A stretch of DNA of 15,334 nucleotides from an uncultured Tissierellia bacterium (GTDB lineage: Bacteria; Bacillota; Clostridia; Tissierellales; Peptoniphilaceae). A program made the translations under genes and the position numbers. The DNA is taken from contig CAMYOR010000011.1 of assembly GCA_947278105.1 (NCBI GenBank), positions 1 to 15,334 on the forward strand, read 5' to 3'. Positions within the stretch are counted from its first letter, which is position 1, and each line of letters opens with the position of its first letter. The notes below the pieces were generated by a model, which was not told where the DNA came from, made no database searches, and saw only the letters and a program-made list of their open reading frames with translations. This document shows, one piece after another, positions 1 to 6,763 of this stretch.

Positions 1-1500
1 AGTATCAAAGTCGACCTGCCTGACACGGATCAGATGACGGAGGGCCTGAAGAAATTTGAAAAGGCCATTTCCGCCCTAAATGCCGGGGCGGAAAGCATTT
101 CCAAGGGCGGCTCTGCCCTCAATGAGAGCACGATCAAGCTCTATAAAGGGGTTAAGGAGCTTCAGGAAGGAATCCGCAAGGCGGCAGATGGGCAAAGTAA
201 AATCGTCGAGGCCAGCCAAAAGCTGGACGACGGGATGGCCAAATATGCCGAAGGAGTCGGCAAGGCCGTCGACCAGCTCGGCAACGCCTCGAAACAGTTT
301 TCCCAGCTCAAAGATGGGCTGGGCAAGCTCAAGGACGGGTCGGACAAGCTCACCGAGGGAATGACCAAATACAAAGCAGGGCTTGTGGAATACACGAATG
401 GCGTATCCAAGCTCAATGAGGGCATGAAAACCTACAGCGACGGCATGAATAAATTGGCCAGCGCCGCCGATCCGATTATTGACGGAGGCAAGCAGGTTAA
501 AGAGGGCCTTGAAAATGCCAAGAAGCTGACCTCTTCCCTGGAAGACTTTGATATCGACAAGCAAAAAGAAAATGTGAAAAAAGCGAAAGATGCTCTGGAT
601 AATCTCGATAACGCCATTGATAAGCTTTCGAACTTAGATAAATCTGACCTGGGCAATCTCAACCTGACCGACACGGAAGCGGAAAAGGTTAAATTGGCTT
701 TTAAAGCCCTACAAAAAGTGATGAAAACCGATGATAAACTTATCGATGCCAAAAACCAGCTGGATGATATGAGCGAGACCCTGGATAAGATTGATCCCGA
801 CCAGATCAAAAAAAATGGACAAATGATAGAAAAGCTGGGCGAGTATGTAGACGGGGTCAATACCGTCATGGGCGGGGTCAAAAAAATCGCCCCGGCCGCC
901 GGGCAGATTTCCGATGGGTTAAAACAGCTTGACGGAAAAAAATCTGAGATTGTCGGGGGAATGGACCAGCTGATCAGCGCGGAAAAGGCCCTCGGCTCCG
1001 GCCTCAAACAGGTTGTCGACGGCCTAAATAAGGAAAGCTCGGCCGATGCCAACCAGTTAAAGGAGCTTAAGACGGCGATTGACACCATTCTTGCCAATGA
1101 CCGCCGGCTTCTTCAGGGGCAGAAGGACCTGGGCAAGGGATTAAAAGAGCTTTCCGATGGGATCGGCAAATACGTGAACGGATTTGAAGCCTATAACAAA
1201 GGGGTCGAGAAGTTTACAGGCGGGATCGACAAGCTGGCCGAGGGGACCAATGAGATGGAAAAGCAGTCCTCAGGAATGTCTGATAAGGCCAACGAAGAAA
1301 TTGACAAGGTAATGAAAAAATTCACCCGGAAGGGATTCCGGATGGTGAGCTTCGTGTCCCGCAAAAATTCAAAAATTACCCTTGTTCAATTTGCCTACAC
1401 CTCCAACCCCATTCTCGGCCGGGTCGAGACGCCTACCCCTAAAAAGCAGGAAGAGAAGGGCTTTTTCCAGAAGATTTTAAATTTCCTCCACCTGGGTTAG
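1..1500 (+). CDS. C-terminal part of an MMPL/RND-type exporter with X-X-X-Leu-X-X-Gly heptad repeats (5' end outside window)
   Basis: The frame is open from base 1, before the first ATG at 34, so the gene very probably begins upstream of the window. About 400 residues are a repetitive, coiled-coil-like stretch dominated by L-x-x-G and K-L-x-x-G units (for example KLKDGSDKLTEGMTKYKAG), interrupted by a charged Lys/Asp-rich section at roughly residues 175-280 counted from the ATG. The last 60 residues (SFVSRKNSKITLVQFAY and a short amphipathic tail) resemble, from memory, the C-termini of Firmicute MMPL/RND exporters, where SFVS.KN...VQF follows the heptads. No membrane segment lies after the repeats, which argues against a YhgE/Pip protein, whose repeats are followed by several helices. 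The repeats would lie outside the membrane. No terminator is visible after the stop; the gdhA promoter begins 17 bases on. The heptad assignment is firm, the transporter family an inference. Confidence 0.6.
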   Translation, partial: SIKVDLPDTDQMTEGLKKFEKAISALNAGAESISKGGSALNESTIKLYKGVKELQEGIRKAADGQSKIVEASQKLDDGMAKYAEGVGKAVDQLGNASKQFSQLKDGLGKLKDGSDKLTEGMTKYKAGLVEYTNGVSKLNEGMKTYSDGMNKLASAADPIIDGGKQVKEGLENAKKLTSSLEDFDIDKQKENVKKAKDALDNLDNAIDKLSNLDKSDLGNLNLTDTEAEKVKLAFKALQKVMKTDDKLIDAKNQLDDMSETLDKIDPDQIKKNGQMIEKLGEYVDGVNTVMGGVKKIAPAAGQISDGLKQLDGKKSEIVGGMDQLISAEKALGSGLKQVVDGLNKESSADANQLKELKTAIDTILANDRRLLQGQKDLGKGLKELSDGIGKYVNGFEAYNKGVEKFTGGIDKLAEGTNEMEKQSSGMSDKANEEIDKVMKKFTRKGFRMVSFVSRKNSKITLVQFAYTSNPILGRVETPTPKKQEEKGFFQKILNFLHLG

Positions 1501-1516
1501 TCAAAGCTTAGACCGC

Positions 1517-1545
1517 TTGACAATCGAGGGGACAAAAAGCATAAT
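1517..1545 (+). promoter_or_regulatory. Promoter of gdhA
   Basis: A perfect -35 box TTGACA (1517-1522) is followed after 17 bases by CATAAT (1540-1545). Transcription would start near 1552 and give a leader of about 95 bases before gdhA. Confidence 0.7.
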
Positions 1546-1561
1546 GATCATAGGTAATACC

Positions 1562-1575
1562 GTTCTTCAGAGAAC
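1562..1575 (+). promoter_or_regulatory. Small palindrome in the gdhA leader, possible operator
   Basis: GTTCT-TCAG-AGAAC is a perfect 5-bp inverted repeat located about 10-20 bases downstream of the predicted gdhA start site, a position where a repressor could act. It is short and could be chance. Confidence 0.25.
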
Positions 1576-1646
1576 ATTGGATGTGCAGAAATCCCTCTGC
1601 CACCAATTTTCAAGAAATTAATTTTTGAAAGGATAGGTAAACAAAT

Positions 1647-2918
1647 ATGGCTAACAAAGACACCCTGAACCCATTAGCTGCTGCACAGGAGATGGTGAAA
1701 GCTGCATGCGAAAAATTGGGCGAAGATCCAGCAGTTTACGAAATTCTGAAAGAACCCCTGCGTTGCGTCGAAATCAACATCCCTGTAAAAATGGATGATG
1801 GTTCCGTCAAAGTATTTAAAGGCTGGCGTTCCCTTCACAACAACGCTTTAGGACCCGGCAAGGGCGGCGTTCGTATCCATCCCGATGCCAATGCAGATGA
1901 AGTGAAGGCTTTATCTCTTTGGATGACCTTTAAGGGCGGCGTTTTAGGCCTTCCTTACGGCGGTGGCAAGGGCGGCATCAAGGCCGATCCAAACAAGCTC
2001 TCCAAGCGTGAACTCGAAGCTCTCTGCCGTGGCTGGGTCCGTGGTCTCCATATGGTTATCGGCGAAAGAATCGACATTCCTGCTCCAGACGTCAACACCA
2101 ACGGTTTGATCATGTCCTGGTTTATGGATGAATACATCAAATTAAACGGCGACAGAATGGATCTGGGCACCTTCACCGGCAAGCCCGTCGAGTTCAACGG
2201 ATCCTTAGGCCGCAACGAAGCCACCGGCTTTGGCGTTGCTATTGTTACCCGTGAAGCAGCCAAGCGCTATGGCGTTGATATTAAGAACTCTAAGGTCGCG
2301 ATCCAGGGCTTCGGCAACAATGGTTCCTTCTCCTTCAAGTACATTGAAGATCAGGGCGCAACCATCACCGCTTTAGCTGAATGGGATCCCGAGCATCAGA
2401 CCTATGCGATCTACAACGAAAAAGGCTTCAAGCACAGCGAACTGGAAGCTTTCAAAGCAGAGCATCATACCCTCTATGGCTTCCCCGGAGCCAAGATGAT
2501 CAGCATGGACGAATTCTGGGCCGGCGATTATGACATCATCGTTCCAGCAGCCATGGAGAACGTCATCACAACTGAAGTTGCTGAAAAGATCAAGGCAAAG
2601 CTGGTTTGCGAAGCTGCAAACGGCCCCACCACTCCACAGGCGGACAAGATCCTCCAGGATCGTGGCATCATCGTCACCCCAGACATCATGACCAACTGCG
2701 GCGGCGTTCTGGTTTCCTATTATGAATGGGTACAGAACCAGTACGGCTACTACTGGACCGAAGAAGAAGTTCAGGAGAAGCAGGAAGCCGATATGATGAA
2801 GGCCGTCGAAGGCATCTTCCACATTGTCGACGAATACAATGTACCTCTGCGTGAAGCTGTTTATATGTATGGCATCAAGTCCATCTCCGCTGCCATGAAG
2901 TTCAGAGGCTGGTATTAA
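1647..2918 (+). CDS. gdhA: Glutamate dehydrogenase (Glu/Leu/Phe/Val family)
   Basis: A 423-residue protein that interconverts glutamate and 2-oxoglutarate plus ammonia. The length is normal for the hexameric bacterial family. Visible motifs: GPGKGGVR at 69-76, TFKGG at 94-98 with the conserved Lys96, the catalytic-lysine segment PYGGGKGG at 103-110 (Lys108), the catalytic aspartate in PAPDVN (Asp148), and the dinucleotide-binding loop GFGNNG at 221-226. An acidic residue (AEWD) at the end of the second strand of the nucleotide fold suggests NAD rather than NADP; this is inferred. The gene is monocistronic, with its own promoter (1517-1545) and a strong terminator right after the stop. In anaerobes of this type the enzyme normally works in the direction of glutamate oxidation. 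TTA is a common leucine codon here, unlike in thiolase 1 or the CoA-transferase, which suggests distinct codon selection for a highly expressed gene. Confidence 0.95.
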   Translation: MANKDTLNPLAAAQEMVKAACEKLGEDPAVYEILKEPLRCVEINIPVKMDDGSVKVFKGWRSLHNNALGPGKGGVRIHPDANADEVKALSLWMTFKGGVLGLPYGGGKGGIKADPNKLSKRELEALCRGWVRGLHMVIGERIDIPAPDVNTNGLIMSWFMDEYIKLNGDRMDLGTFTGKPVEFNGSLGRNEATGFGVAIVTREAAKRYGVDIKNSKVAIQGFGNNGSFSFKYIEDQGATITALAEWDPEHQTYAIYNEKGFKHSELEAFKAEHHTLYGFPGAKMISMDEFWAGDYDIIVPAAMENVITTEVAEKIKAKLVCEAANGPTTPQADKILQDRGIIVTPDIMTNCGGVLVSYYEWVQNQYGYYWTEEEVQEKQEADMMKAVEGIFHIVDEYNVPLREAVYMYGIKSISAAMKFRGWY

Positions 2919-2954
2919 TAAAGTTTTACCCCTTTAAAAATTAAAGAAATTCCT

Positions 2955-2992
2955 TTCACCGCCGGAAGCCCGCTTCCGGCGGTGAATCTTTT
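2955..2992 (+). terminator. Rho-independent terminator of gdhA
   Basis: A perfect 14-bp stem (TTCACCGCCGGAAG and its complement) with a CCCG loop is followed by TCTTTT. Its distal arm ends in GGCGGTGAA, a motif that recurs at two further terminator-like hairpins downstream. Confidence 0.9.
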
Positions 2993-3091
2993 CTATGCGG
3001 CTTTCAGGGGATGTCCGCCTCCGCCGGTCCCCGGCGGTGAATTTTTTGTGGGCAAATCTTTTTTAGGGAAATGATTTCTATGCGGCTTTCA
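2990..3091 (+). repeat. 17-bp exact direct repeat, two copies
   Basis: TTTCTATGCGGCTTTCA occurs at 2990-3006 and again at 3075-3091, 85 bases apart. The first copy directly follows the gdhA terminator. The spacing is close to the 83-bp period of the neighbouring tandem duplication, which suggests that the whole gap grew by segmental duplication. Confidence 0.8.
3021..3047 (+). terminator. Second terminator-like hairpin after gdhA
   Basis: CCGCCGG-TCC-CCGGCGG is a perfect 7-bp stem, followed by TGA and a run of six T. It shares the GGCGGTGAAT plus T-run ending with the gdhA terminator. No gene lies between the two, so it is either a back-up terminator or a copy of a dispersed hairpin element. 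Confidence 0.65.
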
Positions 3092-3151
3092 TAATGAGCT
3101 CCCCCTCCAGCAGGCGGATAAAACCACTTTGCTATTACCCGGGCCCTGAGT

Positions 3152-3317
3152 CAGGTCGGGACCCTAAAAAATCCCCGAAAAATCATGTCAAAAAACCCCG
3201 CTTGCGATTTGCCATGAAAAGGTCGGCGATTTGCCAGGTCGGGACCCTGAAAAATCCCCAAAAAATCATGTCAAAAAGGCTCGCTCGCGATTTGCCATGA
3301 AAAGGTCGGCGATTTGC
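3152..3317 (+). repeat. Tandem duplication, two 83-bp copies
   Basis: Copy 1 is 3152-3234 and copy 2 is 3235-3317, with a third copy just starting at 3318 (CAGGTCC). Both copies open with CAGGTCGGGACCCT and contain ATCATGTCAAAAA and GATTTGCCATGAAAAGG; they differ at only a few positions. Each copy itself carries the word CGATTTGCCA twice. Reading frames crossing the region are repeat-derived and have no ribosome-binding site, so I regard it as non-coding. Confidence 0.9.
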
Positions 3318-3331
3318 CAGGTCCAGGTCCG

Positions 3332-3357
3332 CCGCCGGTCCCCGGCGGTGAATTTTT
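3332..3357 (+). terminator. Third terminator-like hairpin, upstream of tRNA-Pro
   Basis: It repeats the stem of the 3021-3047 hairpin exactly, including the TCC loop, followed by TGAA and five T. Because the tRNA promoter lies about 30 bases further on, this hairpin would insulate the tRNA from upstream transcription. Confidence 0.65.
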
Positions 3358-3387
3358 CTCATTTTTCCGCAGATCCTTGAAAAGATG

Positions 3388-3396
3388 TGCTATAAT
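3388..3396 (+). promoter_or_regulatory. Extended -10 promoter of tRNA-Pro
   Basis: TGC followed by a perfect TATAAT (3391-3396) forms an extended -10 element. I find no good -35 box at 16-18 bases; the extended element may compensate. The start site would be near 3403, about 37 bases before the mature tRNA. Confidence 0.6.
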
Positions 3397-3439
3397 ATTC
3401 AGGTCACAATTTAAGGTCGGCCTGGTCTCTGGCCCTTGC

Positions 3440-3513
3440 CGGGGTGTAGCGCAGTTTGGTAGCGCGCCTGCTTCGGGAGCAGGAAGTCGGAGGTTCAAAT
3501 CCTCTCACTCCGA
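3440..3513 (+). tRNA. tRNA-Pro, anticodon CGG
   Basis: A 74-base cloverleaf. The acceptor stem CGGGGTG pairs with CACTCCG (one G-T), the D arm is GCGC/GCGC, the anticodon stem CCTGC/GCAGG encloses the loop TTCGGGA (anticodon CGG, reading CCG), and the T arm is GGAGG-TTCAAAT-CCTCT. The discriminator base is A and the CCA end is not encoded, so it must be added after processing. The gene stands alone between its own promoter and terminator. Confidence 0.95.
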
Positions 3514-3520
3514 CATAAGG

Positions 3521-3556
3521 AAAGCCGCTAGAAACGAACGTTTCTAGCGGCTTTTT
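3521..3556 (+). terminator. Terminator of tRNA-Pro
   Basis: A perfect 15-bp stem (3521-3535 with 3540-3554) has a GAAC loop and ends in TTTTT. Because A-rich sequence precedes it, it may also weakly stop transcription arriving from the cyclase gene on the opposite strand. Confidence 0.9.
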
Positions 3557-3650
3557 CGACCATTCTTTATGGCTTTATCCACCTATCCGAAGATGGCTCC
3601 CATCCAAAGATATTTTTCATCAAAAGATGTTTTCAACCGTTTCATTTATC

Positions 3651-4424
3651 CTATTCAGCCGGACAAATGGCGAAGCACCGGGCCGAAAAGCCGGTGCCGT
3701 CCCGGAGCCTGGGGAAGGCGCAGACAATGAGGGAGCCGGTGGCAGGGACCTGGTCCAGGTGGGCCAGGACCTCGATTTGAATCCGATCGTGGTCCAAGAT
3801 GTACTTTTCACTGGGGAAGGGATAGGCGTCCGTCCGGGAGGTGACGATCGAAGGATCCGTGTCGGCCGGCTCATGGCCCAAGGCGCCGATTTTCCTCTCT
3901 TCCACCAGCCAGGCGACCGCCCCGACATCCCAGCCGGGATAATGGGCCTGGCCATGGGAATCGGGATTGTCCAAATCCTCCTTTTTATACCAGTCCGATC
4001 GGAAGGCCACGAAAGCCCCTTCCGGAATCCGGCCATGGTCCTTTTCCCAGTCTTCCAGGTCCTTTTGGGTCAGTACATATTCCGGATTTTTCGCACACTC
4101 CTTCGACTTGTCAATGACGACCAGGGGATAGACCATCTCCTCCACCTGAATTTCTTCCATGGTCCGGCCGCCCGGAGAAAAATGAGCAGGCACGTCCACA
4201 TGGGTCCCATATTGGCCGACGAGGGTATATGCATGGGTGATAAAGGGCGCCTTTTCAGCGGGAGGGACGTCAGCGTCTTCATAGGAAAACAGCCGCTGGT
4301 CCTTCAGAGCCCCGAAACCCGCCCAGTGTGGGGTCTGGGGACTTAGCTCATGGGTCAGATCCACCCACCGATAACGGGGGCTTTTGAGCTCTTTTAAATA
4401 TTTCCATAAAGTCAGGTTTTCCAT
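3651..4424 (-). CDS. Cyclase-family metal-dependent hydrolase (kynurenine-formamidase-like)
   Basis: Translation is taken from the ATG at 4424, which has GAAAGGAG at the right distance; a longer reading to 4493 has no such site. The product has 257 residues. The family signature H-x-D-x-P-x-H is present as GTHVDVPAH (His75, Asp77, His81), the metal-binding motif of the cyclase/KynB/isatin-hydrolase family. A second conserved block, LGHEPADTDPS, corresponds to the family's distal active-site loop. Members hydrolyse amide or lactam/lactone-like bonds in small molecules, mostly with Zn or Mn, so the actual substrate cannot be read from the sequence. No signal peptide, so cytoplasmic. No tryptophan-degradation gene is nearby. 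The gene is divergent from the hotdog thioesterase and convergent with tRNA-Pro. The family call is secure, the reaction open. Confidence 0.85.
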   Translation of the reverse strand: MENLTLWKYLKELKSPRYRWVDLTHELSPQTPHWAGFGALKDQRLFSYEDADVPPAEKAPFITHAYTLVGQYGTHVDVPAHFSPGGRTMEEIQVEEMVYPLVVIDKSKECAKNPEYVLTQKDLEDWEKDHGRIPEGAFVAFRSDWYKKEDLDNPDSHGQAHYPGWDVGAVAWLVEERKIGALGHEPADTDPSIVTSRTDAYPFPSEKYILDHDRIQIEVLAHLDQVPATGSLIVCAFPRLRDGTGFSARCFAICPAE

Positions 4425-4558
4425 TGAATGCTCCTTTCGCTTCAAATCGGAGGGAGGCATCTTTCCGCCTTTTCCCCTCTTGCAGGACTTCATTTAATAT
4501 ATAAATACCCAAAAGGGAGGCTCCCTGCGCCTTTCGGACCATGGGATCAAACTTTTTA

Positions 4559-4587
4559 TTGTCAAATCTTTTTTTTTGCGCAATTAT
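4559..4587 (+). promoter_or_regulatory. Possible promoter of the hotdog thioesterase gene
   Basis: TTGTCA (4559-4564), a 17-base spacer consisting largely of nine T, and AATTAT (4582-4587). The -10 match is only four of six. Read on the other strand, the same -35 region gives TTGACA, but no -10 box is found for the cyclase gene. Confidence 0.4.
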
Positions 4588-4631
4588 GGACTGGAATGTG
4601 AAAATGAACCCTAAAGAAAGAAAGGGGAAAT

Positions 4632-5117
4632 ATGGTCGATATTTTAGAAATCATAAAAAAAGGAATTGAATTTCGAGCCCGTGAAAATCTTCTGATGAAT
4701 CTTTTAGGCATACAGATTGAGGACTTTTCCGAAGGCCATGCGGCTTGTTCCATGGTGATTGAGCCCCGGCTTTTAAACCAGTACCATAACGCCCAGGGGG
4801 GATGTCTGATGTCGCTTGCGGACAACACCATGGGAACCGCCTGCTGCTATTTAAACGATGCCGTAACCACGGTCGACCTTCAGTATCATTTTATGAAGCC
4901 CGTGGACAAGGGCAAAAAGGCAGTCTGTACGGCGGACGTGCTCCACGCCGGGAAAAAAGTCATTACCGTAAAGTGCAAGATGACGGTGGAAGAGGACCTG
5001 GTGGGCTATGGGTCCGCCACCTTTTACCGGCTGGGAAGGCCCCTGGTGCCCAAGGACTATGATCCAAAAACCTACCGAGAATCGCTGAATCGAACTGGGA
5101 AAGACCAAGGCAATTGA
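4632..5117 (+). CDS. PaaI-type hotdog-fold thioesterase
   Basis: A 161-residue protein starting at an ATG preceded by GAAAGGGGAAAT. It carries the hotdog signature around residues 52-68 (HNAQGGCLMSLADNTMG), with Asn53, the Gly-Gly pair and Asp64 in the positions of the PaaI catalytic pocket, followed by the strand TTVDLQYHFMKP. Such enzymes hydrolyse acyl-CoA thioesters, often aromatic or medium-chain, as a CoA-recycling safety valve. The length (140-160) and single-domain structure fit. It lies 112 bases upstream of rpmG with no obvious terminator between, but rpmG probably has its own promoter. In an organism with acyl-CoA fermentation a cytosolic thioesterase is plausible, but its substrate cannot be deduced. 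Confidence 0.85.
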   Translation: MVDILEIIKKGIEFRARENLLMNLLGIQIEDFSEGHAACSMVIEPRLLNQYHNAQGGCLMSLADNTMGTACCYLNDAVTTVDLQYHFMKPVDKGKKAVCTADVLHAGKKVITVKCKMTVEEDLVGYGSATFYRLGRPLVPKDYDPKTYRESLNRTGKDQGN

Positions 5118-5120
5118 GCC

Positions 5121-5148
5121 TTTACAAGGCCCGGAAGAGTGTGATAAA
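5121..5148 (+). promoter_or_regulatory. Possible promoter of the rpmG-secE-nusG-rplKA operon
   Basis: TTTACA (5121-5126), 16-base spacer, GATAAA (5143-5148). The start would be near 5155, leaving a leader of about 75 bases before rpmG. The -10 is imperfect, so this is tentative. Confidence 0.4.
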
Positions 5149-5229
5149 CTTCTATATTGTATCGGCTGAAGGAGGCTTTTTAAGCGCAAAGGAGCCCCGG
5201 CCGGTAACTTTTGGGAGTAGGAGGAAGAT

Positions 5230-5379
5230 ATGGCTGACAAAGTGAAATTAGCTTGTACCGAGTGCAACAACAGAAACTACGATACCACCAAAAATAAAAA
5301 GAACACCGAAGGACGCATCGAATTGCGCAAATACTGCCCGGTATGCAGAAAACATACAGTGCATAAGGAAACGAAGTAG
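5230..5379 (+). CDS. rpmG: 50S ribosomal protein L33 (bL33)
   Basis: A 49-residue basic protein of the large subunit, with AGGAGG five bases before its ATG. It has the two Cys pairs of the zinc-ribbon (C+) form: C9-T-E-C12 and C36-P-V-C39. Length and the ending KYCPVCRKHTVHKETK are typical of bL33. The gene sits immediately before secE, its standard Firmicute position; an AGGAGG overlaps its stop codon and serves secE. Possession of the C+ form implies zinc dependence; a cysteine-free paralogue might exist elsewhere, but none is in the window. Confidence 0.95.
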   Translation: MADKVKLACTECNNRNYDTTKNKKNTEGRIELRKYCPVCRKHTVHKETK

Positions 5380-5387
5380 GAGGATTT

Positions 5388-5570
5388 ATGGCAACCAATA
5401 ATCCCGGACGCCTCGCTGCGGCCCGCGCCGAATACAAAAAAGTATCTTGGCCCACCCGTTCCGAAGCCCTGCAATTAACCCTGGTCGTGTTGGCGGTCAC
5501 CGTAGTTGTGGCCCTTTTCTGCTGGGTACTCGATCTTATTTTTGGATGGCTCATTGGTCTTGCCCTCTAA
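5388..5570 (+). CDS. secE: Preprotein translocase subunit SecE
   Basis: A 60-residue single-span subunit of the SecYEG channel. It has the family's amphipathic N-terminal segment (AEYKKVSWPTRSEA, residues 14-27, with the conserved W-P-T/S) followed by one membrane helix at about residues 29-57. Length is normal for the short Gram-positive form. AGGAGG precedes the ATG and the gene lies eight bases after rpmG, consistent with co-transcription. Confidence 0.95.
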   Translation: MATNNPGRLAAARAEYKKVSWPTRSEALQLTLVVLAVTVVVALFCWVLDLIFGWLIGLAL

Positions 5571-5586
5571 TTGAAGGGAGATCAAG

Positions 5587-6204
5587 ATGACGGAAAACCA
5601 GAAAGACGAAAAGGACCTGGAAATCTTCGATGAAGAATCTCAGGCCCCCCTGGGGACGCTGGAAGAAAAATCGGCCCTGGATCAGGAAAACTCCGGAAAA
5701 TGGTATGTGATTCACACCTATTCCGGCTACGAAAACAAGGTCAAGCTCAAGATCGAAATGATGATCGAGAACAAGCAGGACCCCAACATTTTTGATGTCC
5801 GCATCCCCATGGAAAAGTACACGGAGACCAAAAATAACCAGAGGGTCATGAAGGAGCGCAAGATCCTTCCCGGCTATGTTCTCGTTAAGATGATTATCAC
5901 CCCCCAGTCCTGGTACCTTCTCAGAAATACCCAGGGCGTGACCGGCTTTGTCGGAGCGGGCCGCCAGCCAGTTCCCCTCACCGAGAGGGAAATTGCGAAA
6001 TTTGGCGTTCGCGAGCAGGTCCGTCAGCGGGAGATTAATGTTGAAATCGGGGACAATGTCGAAATCATCTATGGTCCTTTCACCGGCTTTGCCGCCAAGG
6101 TGGAAGAGGTCAACAAAGAAAAAGAAACCCTCAAGGCCTTGATCAATATGTTTGGTCGGGAGACCTCGGTTGAATTGTCCTATGACGATATCGAAACCGA
6201 ATGA
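5587..6204 (+). CDS. nusG: Transcription termination/antitermination factor NusG
   Basis: A 205-residue RNA-polymerase-binding factor that couples transcription to Rho and ribosomes. The NGN domain begins at KWYVIHTYSGYENKVK (residues 38-53) and includes the conserved KILPGYVLVKM; the KOW domain is at about 153-200 (GDNVEIIYGPFTGFAAKVEEVN). Typical NusG proteins begin about four residues before W-Y-V, so this one has about 34 extra, strongly acidic N-terminal residues. The start is supported by GAAGGGAG before the ATG at 5587, and no other ATG lies between it and the NGN domain, so the extension is probably real. It directly follows secE and precedes rplK, the usual order. Confidence 0.95.
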   Translation: MTENQKDEKDLEIFDEESQAPLGTLEEKSALDQENSGKWYVIHTYSGYENKVKLKIEMMIENKQDPNIFDVRIPMEKYTETKNNQRVMKERKILPGYVLVKMIITPQSWYLLRNTQGVTGFVGAGRQPVPLTEREIAKFGVREQVRQREINVEIGDNVEIIYGPFTGFAAKVEEVNKEKETLKALINMFGRETSVELSYDDIETE

Positions 6205-6237
6205 TCTCCGTTGAATTGGAACGTTTCAATAATTTTA

Positions 6238-6270
6238 GTGGAAGGGGGGCGCTTACCCCGCTGTTACCAC
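6238..6270 (+). promoter_or_regulatory. Candidate L1-binding site in the rplK leader
   Basis: GTGGAAGGGG ... TACCCC ... TTACCAC can fold into a hairpin with GTGG/CCAC at the base. In many bacteria ribosomal protein L1 represses its own L11-L1 operon by binding an mRNA mimic of its 23S rRNA site. A similar GTGG-GAGG ... TTAATACCAC element lies before rplA. Confidence 0.5.
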
Positions 6271-6295
6271 GAGCACAAATCCTGAGGAGGATATG

Positions 6296-6721
6296 ATGGC
6301 TAAAAAAGTAAGTGCAATCGTAAAACTACAGATTCCCGCCGGCCAGGCTTCGCCGGCACCCCCAGTCGGAACCGCGCTGGGTCCCCATGGAGTCAACATT
6401 ATGCAATTTGTCCAGGCATTCAATGCCCAGACAGCCAGCCAGCAGGGAATGATTATCCCCGTGGTCATGACGATCTACCAGGATCGTTCCTTTACCTTCA
6501 TTACAAAAACCCCGCCTACTGCAGTTCTGATCAAAAAAGAACTGGGCCTGGAAAAGGCCTCCGGCGAACCCAATAAGACGAAGGTCGGCAAGCTCAGCAA
6601 AGACCAGGTTCAGAAAATTGCAGAGATCAAAAAACCGGACATCAATGCCGCATCCTTAGAGGCGGCCATGGCTCTGGTCAAAGGAACTGCCCGTTCGATG
6701 GGCGTCGAGGTTGAAGAATAA
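6296..6721 (+). CDS. rplK: 50S ribosomal protein L11 (uL11)
   Basis: A 141-residue protein of the GTPase-associated centre. I choose the second of two adjacent ATG codons: it lies five bases after GAGGAGG (the first is only two bases away), and the resulting MAKKVSAIVKLQIPAGQASPAPPVG gives the standard 141-residue length. The N-terminal proline-rich domain (residues 18-30, PAPPVGTALGPHGVN follows) and the C-terminal RNA-binding domain ending in GTARSMGV are clear. It is followed by rplA after 42 bases containing a second candidate L1-binding element. Confidence 0.96.
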   Translation: MAKKVSAIVKLQIPAGQASPAPPVGTALGPHGVNIMQFVQAFNAQTASQQGMIIPVVMTIYQDRSFTFITKTPPTAVLIKKELGLEKASGEPNKTKVGKLSKDQVQKIAEIKKPDINAASLEAAMALVKGTARSMGVEVEE

Positions 6722-6724
6722 ACC

Positions 6725-6751
6725 GTGGGAGGAATTTTCCGTTAATACCAC
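6725..6751 (+). promoter_or_regulatory. Candidate L1-binding site between rplK and rplA
   Basis: GTGGGAGG-AATTTTCC-GTTAATACCAC has the same framework as the rplK leader element: GTGG and CCAC closing a stem with an internal purine-rich loop. It ends just before the rplA ribosome-binding site, so L1 bound there could block initiation of rplA. Confidence 0.5.
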
Positions 6752-6763
6752 TAGGAGGATCAA

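Noticed and set aside
3094..3300. 68-codon frame over the 83-bp duplication
   Set aside because: No ribosome-binding site; the two repeat copies are read in different frames, so there is no protein-level repeat.
3627..4346. 239-codon open frame on the plus strand
   Set aside because: Antisense to the cyclase gene, which has a clear metal-binding motif and start site.
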